Origin: Paludibacteraceae bacterium
Lineage (GTDB): Bacteria; Bacteroidota; Bacteroidia; Bacteroidales; Paludibacteraceae
Length of the DNA stretch: 37,630 bases
Direction of reading: 5' to 3'
Assembly (NCBI GenBank): GCA_024400275.1
Contig: JAKSMY010000015.1
Location: 1 to 37,630 of the forward strand
Part shown: piece by piece, positions 25,501 to 32,550 of the stretch
How the letters are laid out: each line of letters opens with the position of its first letter
Position numbering within the stretch: position 1 is the stretch's first letter
Notes under the pieces: generated by a model
Seen by the model: only the letters and a program-made list of their open reading frames with translations
Databases searched by the model: none
Told to the model about the DNA's origin: nothing
Program-made: the position numbers and the translations under genes

Positions 25501-25650
25501 TTCTACTGACGGATTAAGAACCCAATTGGCATTCTCTGTCTCATTCTCGAAATCGCATAGATAAGGCAAATCAACCATTGTTATCTGAGCTGCCCATATC
25601 GAGGGTAACACCAGCAAAAAAAGAAATATATGTATATACCTTTGTTTCAT
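22552..25650 (-). CDS. Large secreted surface protein with GCDS repeats, paralogue of its downstream neighbour
   Basis: 1,032 residues with a signal peptide (MKQRYIHIFLFLLVLPSIWA). The jelly-roll at ~28-210 carries CDFENETENANWVLN, RWVIGSAEAYTGNKAMYVSN and LLAYRDITLDAGDYDVAYDW. An FnIII-like domain follows. The conserved middle module runs from SRHTTHFDTTEIDPRT through HTVPTGEFGSIRLG (~373) and QPRFTLDVLDEDG to GGHFGYAYFMLNC (~513). GCDSVVILHL (~753) and GCDSMVTLHL (~801) are repeats often seen in Bacteroidota adhesin-like proteins. An Ig-like module (FDDVLVLLNEQYNGG, YQWYKEGKKMNGA, ~913-985) precedes the C-terminal GGVWHSVLGQPVNKIKQR. It probably sits on the cell surface; the ligand is unknown. 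It lies 19 bases after the barrel gene and overlaps the next gene by four bases, so the three should be cotranscribed. Confidence 0.8.
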   Translation of the reverse strand: MKQRYIHIFLFLLVLPSIWAAQITMVDLPYLCDFENETENANWVLNPSVETIITNNRWVIGSAEAYTGNKAMYVSNDGGNACYYANTNNVLLAYRDITLDAGDYDVAYDWKGTGNGKNGYLKVVYASRPTSGIKCLGNSAEPTWVGTAVQLMGANVQLNAADNWYHVQSRITIPVAQANKTTTRLFFVWVNTDAKVDSVNTSVVVDNFQLAKASPNDYPTNISVSTSLGTSVISWEGSAASYEVLYRKKTDNEFTALEVKGNTVSLKNVEYGAYEFWICGVNGEDKTVYTVFPLVYIYETDCFDALNMYNASFEYGSWQHASGKNPQGYERVDFGPDDIRSRHTTHFDTTEIDPRTVIRQGRDTAYCLHTVPTGEFGSIRLGNWNTGSQYESITFQYSVESNSNAVLIIHYAMVLENPDHTDVSQPRFTLDVLDEDGNPIDTKCASVDFHAPTSQEMLDPEKRKIWHESTWEGKRVDWQEWRTIGISMEEYIGRTLTITLTSYDCDQGGHFGYAYFMLNCSRSDVDGLPWGEGSTTQKFTAPKGFAYAWFNRIDKQFRDTLSKEREFYVQESDTNTYLCHVTYPTNAECGYWFDASAKPHNPVAELDWKWTPSNCVNGFTYWNRCHISLTNQQTGEIEHRYDKQVEQSYLSFNGSEYTLLGYPQEGFYVPAPDEGGQYELSVCTGVYVNDELFADTAYYTVVVPAIAPVETHQYDSICQGSDVEFPKGSFIHRSVTGDYYDSLKSVVTGCDSVVILHLLVHPFVETALYDTMCINGQYVFGDMVLTKGGDYSQIFTNPATGCDSMVTLHLEQAKHPVFTGESEEMCFGEPYMLTVQNASTVDSFAVWVQCRKDTQRYVYNGHQDVVTAVLPNDAFSPGLCTMHIQTFFAQCDTLTDTLNMVVNLKPSLVVEARFDDVLVLLNEQYNGGYSYASYQWYKEGKKMNGATESFYALPDSRIKDEVYSVRVVLSDGTPLWICPFTFAELKAKTDISDVLEDVTSAQRVLYKGMLYIQTGGVWHSVLGQPVNKIKQR

Positions 25651-25669
25651 TTGAATCTAATTTTCACAA

Positions 25670-26449
25670 TCAATGTCTATCGCACATACAATTCGGGCGT
25701 TTGGGCATTTGCCACAGCACCGTCACCCGAACTCCGGCTTCAAAAGGTGTATATCCCTTCGGATTCAAAATGCCATACTCCGCAAATAACCCCACATAAC
25801 AGGCAGTCTCCAATAATCGCTTGCGATAAGAAGCCACCTTGTAGGACACCTCTGCAGCCAAACGAAGATCAAATTCCATATCCGCTTTCTGAGCATCTCC
25901 CGAATAAGGGACATCGGTCACCCAACCGTATTGGGGCAACGAATGAAGCAGCTCCATATAGCGGTCATAACCTGCTGCCACCGAATATAAACCTTTTTCC
26001 TGATTTTGTCCCCAAAGCGTCAAATTGACTTTGGCACCAACCAGAAAATAAAAGTCATACCATTGTCCACCCACCATCACCGGCAGCGAAACCGACGCAC
26101 GGTGCATATCATTATCGCGATCCGACCATGTGGTATAACGGGTATAATTCACTCCTTCGTTATCCACGGCAGGCTGCGTTTCCGTCTTCGGTTGTAAACG
26201 CTCCCTTGAGAACCAATACTGACCGCCCAAACCCACATCTAACAAGAAATGGTTCTGCTCCATACGGTAACCGAAATCTATGCCTCCGGCTGCGCCATTA
26301 CTGTTGGTCTGCGCCATATTGCGGGCATATCCGGCATCCGCACCCAATCGCAAATAATGTTCTGCAGCAGACACGTACAAGCAACCCGCCTCACCCAGCA
26401 GAAACATCATCACCGTAAACCATATTTTTATCACACGCGTCATACGCAT
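25670..26449 (-). CDS. Small outer-membrane beta-barrel protein, first gene of the surface operon
   Basis: 259 residues from the ATG at 26449; an ATG at 26443 is equally possible. The in-frame TTG at 26476 is excluded because the promoter lies between it and this ATG. A signal peptide (~1-28, MRMTRVIKIWFTVMMFLLGE...SA) is followed by alternating strands typical of an outer-membrane barrel (YLRLGADAGYARN, FLLDVGLGGQYWF, VSLPVMVGGQWYDFYFLVGA, CYVGLFAEYGILN). LPVMVGGQWYDFYFLVGAKV and YVGLFAEYGI have close counterparts in the barrel of the OmpA protein at the far end of the operon. It does not look like PorP/SprF to me. It may serve as an outer-membrane platform for the surface proteins encoded behind it. 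Confidence 0.72.
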   Translation of the reverse strand: MRMTRVIKIWFTVMMFLLGEAGCLYVSAAEHYLRLGADAGYARNMAQTNSNGAAGGIDFGYRMEQNHFLLDVGLGGQYWFSRERLQPKTETQPAVDNEGVNYTRYTTWSDRDNDMHRASVSLPVMVGGQWYDFYFLVGAKVNLTLWGQNQEKGLYSVAAGYDRYMELLHSLPQYGWVTDVPYSGDAQKADMEFDLRLAAEVSYKVASYRKRLLETACYVGLFAEYGILNPKGYTPFEAGVRVTVLWQMPKRPNCMCDRH

Positions 26450-26465
26450 ACACGAAAAAAGTGTG

Positions 26466-26497
26466 CAAAAGTACAAAAAAAAAATGAATTATGCAAA
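26466..26497 (-). promoter_or_regulatory. Promoter of the six-gene surface-protein operon
   Basis: TACTTTTG (26473..26466, minus strand) matches the -7 consensus TAnnTTTG. TTTG (26497..26494) lies exactly 20 bases upstream. The start site should fall near 26460, giving a leader of only about 10 bases before the ATG at 26449. Confidence 0.75.
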
Positions 26498-26543
26498 TAA
26501 ATTGTAATTTTTTATGTCAAATATCACTTTTTCTCTTAAATTA

Positions 26544-26575
26544 TTTGCATATTCAAAAAAAATATTGTACCTTTG
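26544..26575 (+). promoter_or_regulatory. Promoter of the rplU-rpmA operon
   Basis: TTTG (26544-26547) and TACCTTTG (26568-26575) are separated by 20 bases, a perfect match to the Bacteroidota consensus. The promoter diverges from that of the surface operon; the two -33 elements are 46 bases apart. Transcription should start near 26582, leaving a ~105-base leader before rplU. Confidence 0.8.
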
Positions 26576-26601
26576 CACGATTTTTTGCGGAATAGGCTCG
26601 A

Positions 26602-26672
26602 TAAGTACCTATGCAGCGTATGAGTTTCTAACAGCAGCGCACAGACATTAGGACGCCTACCCGTCGTACTTA
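26602..26672 (+). promoter_or_regulatory. Possible structured leader of rplU
   Basis: Within the rplU leader, TAAGTAC (26602-26608) is complementary to GTACTTA (26666-26672), forming a 7-bp closing helix. It encloses a smaller TAGG-ACG-CCTA hairpin at about 26649-26659. L21 operons of some bacteria carry autoregulatory leaders. The pairing is seen; the regulatory role is inferred and only weakly supported. Confidence 0.35.
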
Positions 26673-26686
26673 AAACATAAATAATA

Positions 26687-27001
26687 ATGTACGCTATTGT
26701 AGAAATGATGGGGCAGCAATTCAAAGCCGAAGTGGGTAAAAAGCTGTTCATCAACCGCACAGAGGGCGAAAAAGGTGCTACTCTGGAATTTAACAAAGTC
26801 CTGTTCGCTGAAAACGAAGGCAAGTTTAAAGTAGGTGCTCCCTATGTAAAGGGTGCCAAAGTGGTTTGCGAAATTCTTGACAACGAATGCCGTGGTGAGA
26901 AAATCTTGGTATTCCACAAGAAACGCCGCAAAGGCTACAAAAAATTAAATGGTCATCGTCAGGATTTGACTAATGTTATTGTTAAAGAAATCGTTCTTTA
27001 A
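26687..27001 (+). CDS. rplU: 50S ribosomal protein L21
   Basis: 104 residues, the normal length, beginning [20 protein letters not shown] (family pattern MYAIVExGGKQ). It carries the basic C-terminal RNA-binding segment with [18 protein letters not shown]21 is a structural component of the large ribosomal subunit and contacts 23S rRNA. The start is preceded by an A/T-rich stretch with no Shine-Dalgarno sequence. It is the first gene of a unit with rpmA, 28 bases downstream. Confidence 0.97.
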   Translation: MYAIVEMMGQQFKAEVGKKLFINRTEGEKGATLEFNKVLFAENEGKFKVGAPYVKGAKVVCEILDNECRGEKILVFHKKRRKGYKKLNGHRQDLTNVIVKEIVL

Positions 27002-27029
27002 GAACGTCTAAAAAAGAAAGGATTAGATT

Positions 27030-27293
27030 ATGGCACATAAGAAAGGTGTCGGTAGTTCTAAGAACGGCCGTGAATCAGAAAGCAAACGTCTTGGCGTAAA
27101 AATTTGGGGTGGCCAATTCGCAAAGGCAGGTAACATCATCGTTCGTCAACGTGGTACTGTCCACAACCCCGGTGCTAATATGGGTATGGGTAGCGACCAC
27201 ACATTATACGCACTCTGCGACGGTGTTGTAACTTTTACCCGCAAACGCAACGACAAAAGCTACGTCAGCATTCAACCTGTTGCTGAAGCATAA
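27030..27293 (+). CDS. rpmA: 50S ribosomal protein L27
   Basis: 87 residues, starting [20 protein letters not shown] and containing [20 protein letters not shown]. The short basic N-terminus reaches the peptidyl transferase centre. It lacks the cleavable N-terminal extension found in Firmicutes L27. Unusually for this window it has a Shine-Dalgarno-like AAAGGA (27017-27022) about seven bases before the ATG. It follows rplU in the conserved rplU-rpmA order. Confidence 0.97.
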   Translation: MAHKKGVGSSKNGRESESKRLGVKIWGGQFAKAGNIIVRQRGTVHNPGANMGMGSDHTLYALCDGVVTFTRKRNDKSYVSIQPVAEA

Positions 27294-27305
27294 ATAAGCG
27301 TAAAT

Positions 27306-27346
27306 AACACTTTATTCCTCCGCTTAAAGCGGGGGAATGTTGTGTT
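27306..27346 (+). terminator. Long hairpin after rpmA
   Basis: ATTCCTCCGCT (27314-27324) pairs with AGCGGGGGAAT (27328-27338) with one G-U pair and a 3-base loop. AACAC (27306-27310) pairs with GTGTT (27342-27346) across a small internal loop. It starts 12 bases past the rpmA stop. There is no strong T run, so it may be a terminator or a partial attenuator before serS. The rest of the gap (27347-27432) is GC-rich then AT-rich, with no recognisable promoter. Confidence 0.6.
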
Positions 27347-27432
27347 TAGGCACGCGGGCGCATATATACGCGCACATACACGTAACGCTCGCAACGAATC
27401 AAAAAAACGATACTTCGTAAATTAATTATACA

Positions 27433-28809
27433 ATGTTAACACTCAAACAAATCTATGACGACAAGGCTACCATTGTAGCCGGTCTCAACAAAAAACATTT
27501 CGCCGGAGCTGAACAAGCCATCGACCAGGTTATCGCACTCGACCAAGAGCGCAAAACAGCACAACAGAAGAAAGATGCAGCTTCTGCCGAAATGAACCAA
27601 ATAAGTAAATCCATCGGTATGCTCATGGCGAAAGGACAAAAAACCGAAGCCGAACAGGCCAAAGCCCAGACAGGCGTACTGAAAGAAAATATCAAACAAT
27701 ACGAACAGCAAATGGCAGATGCAGAGGAGAAACAACGTCTGCTGCTGCTCACCATTCCCAACGTCCCCTACACTCTCGTTCCCGAAGGCAAGAGTGCCGA
27801 AGATAACCTCGCCGTCAAAGTGGGTGGCTGGAACTTCGGTAAGGGATTGGAGTCTATCAACCAGCCTAATGACAAAGCTTTCACACGGGACGGAAACGCT
27901 ATTTCCCTGAAAGACTGGCCGGCTGACGAAGATCCACAACCCGCTTATGCCAAACTGCCTCATTGGGAACTCGCCAAGAAATACAACCTTATCGACTTTG
28001 ACCTCGGTGTCAAAATATCCGGTGCCGGCTTCCCCGTTTATATCGGTCAGGGTGCCCGTTTGCAACGTGCTTTGATTGATTTCTTCTTGGACGAAGCCAC
28101 CAAAGCCGGTTATACCGAAATCATGCCGCCTACCGTCGTGAATGCCGCCTCCGGTTACGGAACAGGACAACTGCCCGACAAAGAGGGACAGATGTACCAC
28201 TGCGAAGTAGATGACCTCTACCTCATTCCCACCGCCGAAGTGCCGGTAACTAATCTCTATCGCGATGTCATCATCGACGAGGACCAACTGCCTATCAAAA
28301 ACTGCGCCTATACCGAGTGTTTTCGTCGCGAAGCCGGCAGTTACGGCAAGGACGTGCGCGGTCTGAACCGTCTGCACGAGTTCTCCAAGATAGAGATAGT
28401 CCGTATTGACACGCCCGAACATAGCGACGCTTCGCATAAAGAGATGCTTGCACACGTGGAAGGTCTGCTCAAGAAATTAGAATTGCCTTATCGTATCTTG
28501 CGCCTGTGCGGAGGCGACATGAGTTTCACTGCCGCTATCTGTTACGACTTTGAAGTATATAGCGAGGCGCAACATCGTTGGCTCGAAGTAAGTTCGACAT
28601 CTAATTTCGACACCTATCAGGCCAACCGCCTCAAATGCCGCTACCGTGGCAAGGACGACAAGAAAGTGCAGATAGCCCATACCCTCAATGGTTCGGCTCT
28701 GGCTTTGCCGCGTATCGTGGCTGCCCTGCTGGAGAATAACCAATGCGAGGAAGGTATACGTATTCCTAAAGCACTGCAACCTTTCTTCGGAGCCGACATG
28801 ATTCGATAA
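27433..28809 (+). CDS. serS: Seryl-tRNA synthetase
   Basis: A class II aminoacyl-tRNA synthetase that charges tRNA-Ser. The N-terminal ~105 residues form the tRNA-binding coiled coil, from LTLKQIYDDKATIVAGLNKK to EEKQRLLLLTIPNVP. The catalytic core follows, with PTAEVPVTNLYRD, motif 2 FRREAGSYGKDVRGLNRLHE, LRLCGGDMSFTAA, and motif 3 HTLNGSALALPRIVAALLEN. At 458 residues it is about 30 longer than Bacteroidales SerRS as I remember them (~424). The surplus lies at ~132-172 between the coiled coil and PHWELAKKYNLIDFD, and contains GWNFGKGLESINQ and LKDWPADEDPQPAY. No frameshift is needed to explain it. Confidence 0.96.
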   Translation: MLTLKQIYDDKATIVAGLNKKHFAGAEQAIDQVIALDQERKTAQQKKDAASAEMNQISKSIGMLMAKGQKTEAEQAKAQTGVLKENIKQYEQQMADAEEKQRLLLLTIPNVPYTLVPEGKSAEDNLAVKVGGWNFGKGLESINQPNDKAFTRDGNAISLKDWPADEDPQPAYAKLPHWELAKKYNLIDFDLGVKISGAGFPVYIGQGARLQRALIDFFLDEATKAGYTEIMPPTVVNAASGYGTGQLPDKEGQMYHCEVDDLYLIPTAEVPVTNLYRDVIIDEDQLPIKNCAYTECFRREAGSYGKDVRGLNRLHEFSKIEIVRIDTPEHSDASHKEMLAHVEGLLKKLELPYRILRLCGGDMSFTAAICYDFEVYSEAQHRWLEVSSTSNFDTYQANRLKCRYRGKDDKKVQIAHTLNGSALALPRIVAALLENNQCEEGIRIPKALQPFFGADMIR

Positions 28810-28830
28810 ACATCGAAAAATCGAAAAGTA

Positions 28831-29364
28831 ATGGGAACAACAAGCATCATCATATTAGTCGTGAGCGTCATTGCGCTGATATTCCTCGGTTTACTGGGAA
28901 TGCAGCACATGACGTATCGCCAAGAGGAGAAAAAACGTCTTTTTGAGCTCAAATCAGAGAGCCGGAAAGCCATTTCGCCTCTTCGCTTGCGCGCCTACGA
29001 ACGCCTGAGTCTCCTGTTGGAACGTACCGAACCGGAAGCCATGCTCAAAGAGATGATGGACGACCCGGGCTGGATAAACAAAAGCATTACGGATATTCAG
29101 CGCGAACTGCTGCAACGTATCCGTCTGGAATTTGACCACAACATGAGCCAACAGATATACGTCAGCGACGAATTGTGGGATAGAATTATGTTAGCCCGCG
29201 ACGAAATGGCAGCCTTTGTGAACCAAATGGCAATCCAAATCAAACCCGGTAGCACAGGATTAGACTATATGAAAGTACTTATTCAAGCCTACCACCAGAA
29301 CGGTGATACACCGCACGAAATAGCCTTACATGACTTAAAGCATGAAGCACATTCTTTACTATAG
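28831..29364 (+). CDS. Membrane-anchored protein resembling DUF7935
   Basis: 177 residues. One N-terminal transmembrane helix (~5-24, SIIILVVSVIALIFLGLLGM) is followed by a soluble, mostly helical domain. The pattern PLRLRAYERLSLLLER (~50-65) and RLEFDHNMSQQIYVSDELWD (~98-117) matches, from memory, the Bacteroidota-specific family DUF7935. No function is known. The 3' end overlaps the next gene by 23 bases in another frame, and it starts 21 bases after serS, so it may be read with either. Confidence 0.75.
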   Translation: MGTTSIIILVVSVIALIFLGLLGMQHMTYRQEEKKRLFELKSESRKAISPLRLRAYERLSLLLERTEPEAMLKEMMDDPGWINKSITDIQRELLQRIRLEFDHNMSQQIYVSDELWDRIMLARDEMAAFVNQMAIQIKPGSTGLDYMKVLIQAYHQNGDTPHEIALHDLKHEAHSLL

Positions 29365-29818
29365 TACGCTATTGATTCTGCTGTGCAGTTGCAAACCCGA
29401 CACCGTCTGCCGTTCCGTTATGACAGTCGGACTGGTCGGGGAATTGAGGGAGCACTATACCGACCAATACGGCAAACAGCAGGTGCAGACCGTATGGGAT
29501 AGCCTTACCGTACAAGGCGTAGGCAACGACAGCGTGTTGTACGACAACAGTAAAGCCGTGGACAAAACGACACTCCCTCTGCGCCATGATGCCGATAGTA
29601 CGGTCTATACATTGACCTATCATGGGCTGACCGATACGCTGACCACGCACTACAGCAGCAATCAGATTTTTGTCAGCATGGAATGTGGCTGCGCTTATCA
29701 CCACGCCATCTCGCACATTGACCATACACGCCATTGGATTGATTCGATTGACGTGGTAAATGATGCCATAACGCGTGAAGGAAAAACCAATATTCATTTT
29801 ATTCGGGAACACCGATGA
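29342..29818 (+). CDS. Lipoprotein resembling DUF6452
   Basis: 158 residues. The N-terminus MKHILYYSTLLILLCSCKPD has a lipobox (LLCSC), so the protein should be lipidated and sit in the outer or inner membrane. The rest is beta-rich, and the Cys pair CGC (~116-118, in VSMECGCAYHHAISHIDHT) suggests DUF6452, a Bacteroidota family. It overlaps the preceding gene by 23 bases and the following gene by four (ATGA), indicating translational coupling of all three. Confidence 0.72.
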   Translation: MKHILYYSTLLILLCSCKPDTVCRSVMTVGLVGELREHYTDQYGKQQVQTVWDSLTVQGVGNDSVLYDNSKAVDKTTLPLRHDADSTVYTLTYHGLTDTLTTHYSSNQIFVSMECGCAYHHAISHIDHTRHWIDSIDVVNDAITREGKTNIHFIREHR

Positions 29819-30516
29819 GACGTCTTATTTTCATATTACCTCTGTTATTATCCATAACTGCCGTCAATGCCAAAGTACACGTGCCTGATAGCGTTATGCA
29901 CAAAGACGGATTATACGTGGATAATATGAAGATATATAGCGATTCCGCTATCTTCCAGGGGGTAAACCTGAAATTGGACATCTTAAATCCTATTATTTAT
30001 AACATCAGTTCCAAAGGCGAATTTCAAACCTTTGAGATGGCACTCAACGTGCGTCTTAAAAATCGTTTCTACCCCACTTTGGAGATGGGTTATGCCAAGG
30101 GACAATTAGGTGCACTGGACGCTATCTGGAAAGGAGAAGGCGGTTGGGGCACAGTCGGAATGGACATCAACGGACTGAAGAAAAACATTCAGAGCCTAAA
30201 TGCCCTTGTGGTGGGTGTGCGCGTGGGCGTGGCTATGCAGCAATACGACCTCAAGAATATACCTGACCAGGACGGTTATTGGCCCTCTCCCGCTGCCGAT
30301 TTCACCAATCTCAAACGAACGGAATGTTGGGGTGAAGTGGTGGGCGGTTGCCAAGTCAATGTGTGTAGCGGACTGATGATGGGCTGGTATGTACGTCTTA
30401 AACTTCTCTTCACTCGCAAAGCCGGTGACAACCCAACTCCTTACTACGTGCCGGGCTTCGGATATAGGTCTAATACACAATGGGGGGTCAATTATTACAT
30501 TGGTTGGAAATTTTAA
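29815..30516 (+). CDS. Outer-membrane protein resembling DUF6048
   Basis: 233 residues with a signal peptide (~1-19, MRRLIFILPLLLSITAVNA). It has alternating hydrophobic strands and an aromatic C-terminus (WGVNYYIGWKF), as in an outer-membrane beta-barrel. The segment GVNLKLDILNPIIY and the barrel strands fit the Bacteroidota family DUF6048, which I recall next to DUF6452 genes. The pairing of lipoprotein and barrel suggests they work together in the outer membrane; this is inferred from context only. Confidence 0.72.
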   Translation: MRRLIFILPLLLSITAVNAKVHVPDSVMHKDGLYVDNMKIYSDSAIFQGVNLKLDILNPIIYNISSKGEFQTFEMALNVRLKNRFYPTLEMGYAKGQLGALDAIWKGEGGWGTVGMDINGLKKNIQSLNALVVGVRVGVAMQQYDLKNIPDQDGYWPSPAADFTNLKRTECWGEVVGGCQVNVCSGLMMGWYVRLKLLFTRKAGDNPTPYYVPGFGYRSNTQWGVNYYIGWKF

Positions 30517-30537
30517 TCGAATCCTTGTTTGATAGAT

Positions 30538-32550
30538 ATGAAACACACAACAAACATAATGAACCGGGCAGCCGATAATATACGTATTCTTGCCGCTGCT
30601 ATGGTAGAAAAAGCTAAAAGCGGTCACCCGGGTGGAGCCATGGGAGGTGCCGACTTTATTAACGTTCTCTTTTCTGAATTTTTAGTTTATGACCCTGAGA
30701 ATCCTGCGTGGGAGGCTCGCGACCGTTTCTTCTTGGACCCCGGCCACATGGCACCCATGCTGTATGGGCAGTTATGCCTTGCCGGCAAATATACCACCGA
30801 CGAATTGCAAACCCTGCGTCAGTGGCAAAGTGTCGTCCCCGGCCACCCCGAACGCAATATATACCGTGGCATTGAGAACACCAGCGGGCCTTTAGGGCAG
30901 GGACACACCTATGCTGTCGGAGCTGCCATAGCCGCCAAATGGTTTAACGCACGCTTCGGGGCGGTGCACAACCCCACTATCTATACGTTCATATCCGACG
31001 GAGGCATACAGGAAGAAATATCACAAGGAGCCGGACGATTGGCAGGACACCTCGGATTGGATAATCTGATTATGTTCTACGATAGCAACGATATCCAACT
31101 CTCTACCAAATGCAGCGTTGTAACGTCCGAAGACGTGGTGCGTAAATACAAAGCGTGGAACTGGTTCGTACAAGAGATTCCCGGCAACGACCCCGACGCT
31201 ATACGTGAAGCACTGCTGAAAGCCAAAGAGGAGAACCATCGCCCCAGCATCATCATAGGTCATACCACCATGGGTAAGGGTTGCGTACAAGCCGATGGCT
31301 CGTCGTTTGAAAGTCAATGCTCCACACATGGACAACCCATCACCAAAGCCGGTGCCGATTTCGATAAGACAATAACTAACTTGGGCGGAAAAGCCGAACA
31401 ACCGTTCGCTATATTCCCCGAAGTGGCACAATTGTACGGAGAACGGAAACAGGAACTGCATGAGATATGCAGCAGCCTCTATGCCGCCTATCATAATTGG
31501 GAACGTCAAAACCCCGTTGACGCACGGCTGTATGAGACATATATGTCCGGAGAAACACCCTGTATCGACTGGAGTAAAATAGAGCAAAAAGCAGGCGCAT
31601 CGTCACGTGCCGCCAGTGCCACCGTACTCAGTTATTTGGCAGAGAACATAGGCAATATGATTGTTAGTAGTGCGGACCTTAGTAATTCGGACAAGACCGA
31701 TGGTTTCCTTAAGAAAACAACTGCCATCAAGAAAGACGATTTCTCCGGTCAGTTCCTGCAAGCCGGAGTTAGCGAACTCACTATGGCTTGCATTATGATT
31801 GGTATGGCGCTTCATGGAGGTATCATTCCTGCTTGCGGCACATTCTTTGTCTTCAGCGATTATATGAAACCTGCCGTCCGAATGGCTGCCCTGATGGAAA
31901 TACCCGTTATCTTCATCTGGAGCCACGATGCTTTCCGCGTGGGTGAAGACGGTCCTACCCACGAACCGGTGGAGCAAGAGGCACAAATACGGCTGATGGA
32001 GAAACTCAAGAACCACAGCGGCAAAAATAGTATGTTAGTACTGCGCCCTGCCGATGCCGAAGAAACAACAATGGCTTGGCGTACAGCCATTGAGAACACA
32101 CAAACACCTTCGGCACTTATCTTAAGCCGACAAGATATACCCGCCGTACCCAACACCTGTTTGGACGGATTCCGCAAAGGAGCCTATATCGTATCACAGG
32201 ACGAGAATCCTCAAATAGTCTTAATCGCCTCCGGTAGCGAAGTGGCTACGTTGATGGCAGGTGCTGAACTGCTACGTAAAGACGGGGTTCGCCTGCAAGT
32301 AGTTAGTGCCCCGTCCGAAGGACTATTCCGTCAGCAGAGCAAGGAATATCAAAACATCGTACTGCCTAAAGGTATCAAACGGTTCGGACTGACTGCCGGA
32401 CTGCCTTGCACACTGGAAAGTCTCGTAGGCGAAAACGGTGCTATCTGGGGGTTAGAGAGCTTTGGTTTCTCCGCACCCTATAAAGTACTGGACGAACAAC
32501 TTGGCTTTACCGCACAAAATGTCTATACACAAGTCAAAAAATTGCTATAA
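30538..32550 (+). CDS. tkt: Transketolase
   Basis: 670 residues from the ATG at 30538; a TTG three codons earlier is unlikely, and a second ATG at residue 8 (MNRAADN) is possible. The enzyme transfers two-carbon units between sugar phosphates in the pentose phosphate pathway, using thiamine diphosphate and a divalent metal. Visible motifs are [34 protein letters not shown], the cofactor-binding [25 protein letters not shown], the central [18 protein letters not shown] and the C-terminal [18 protein letters not shown]. The last stop base is the first base of the leuS ATG (TAATG). Confidence 0.96.
   Translation: MKHTTNIMNRAADNIRILAAAMVEKAKSGHPGGAMGGADFINVLFSEFLVYDPENPAWEARDRFFLDPGHMAPMLYGQLCLAGKYTTDELQTLRQWQSVVPGHPERNIYRGIENTSGPLGQGHTYAVGAAIAAKWFNARFGAVHNPTIYTFISDGGIQEEISQGAGRLAGHLGLDNLIMFYDSNDIQLSTKCSVVTSEDVVRKYKAWNWFVQEIPGNDPDAIREALLKAKEENHRPSIIIGHTTMGKGCVQADGSSFESQCSTHGQPITKAGADFDKTITNLGGKAEQPFAIFPEVAQLYGERKQELHEICSSLYAAYHNWERQNPVDARLYETYMSGETPCIDWSKIEQKAGASSRAASATVLSYLAENIGNMIVSSADLSNSDKTDGFLKKTTAIKKDDFSGQFLQAGVSELTMACIMIGMALHGGIIPACGTFFVFSDYMKPAVRMAALMEIPVIFIWSHDAFRVGEDGPTHEPVEQEAQIRLMEKLKNHSGKNSMLVLRPADAEETTMAWRTAIENTQTPSALILSRQDIPAVPNTCLDGFRKGAYIVSQDENPQIVLIASGSEVATLMAGAELLRKDGVRLQVVSAPSEGLFRQQSKEYQNIVLPKGIKRFGLTAGLPCTLESLVGENGAIWGLESFGFSAPYKVLDEQLGFTAQNVYTQVKKLL

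Noticed and set aside
25670..26449. PorP/SprF-type partner of a type IX adhesin
   Set aside because: Such barrels often neighbour large adhesins. I see none of their usual sequence pattern here, and the adhesin candidate has a type A rather than type B sorting domain.
27347..27432. Separate serS promoter in the gap after rpmA
   Set aside because: I found no TAnnTTTG element with a -33 partner. serS may be read through the hairpin or from a promoter I cannot recognise.
27436..28455. A 339-codon open frame antisense to serS
   Set aside because: A shadow of a gene with a complete class II synthetase core; its Phe/Val-rich translation matches nothing.
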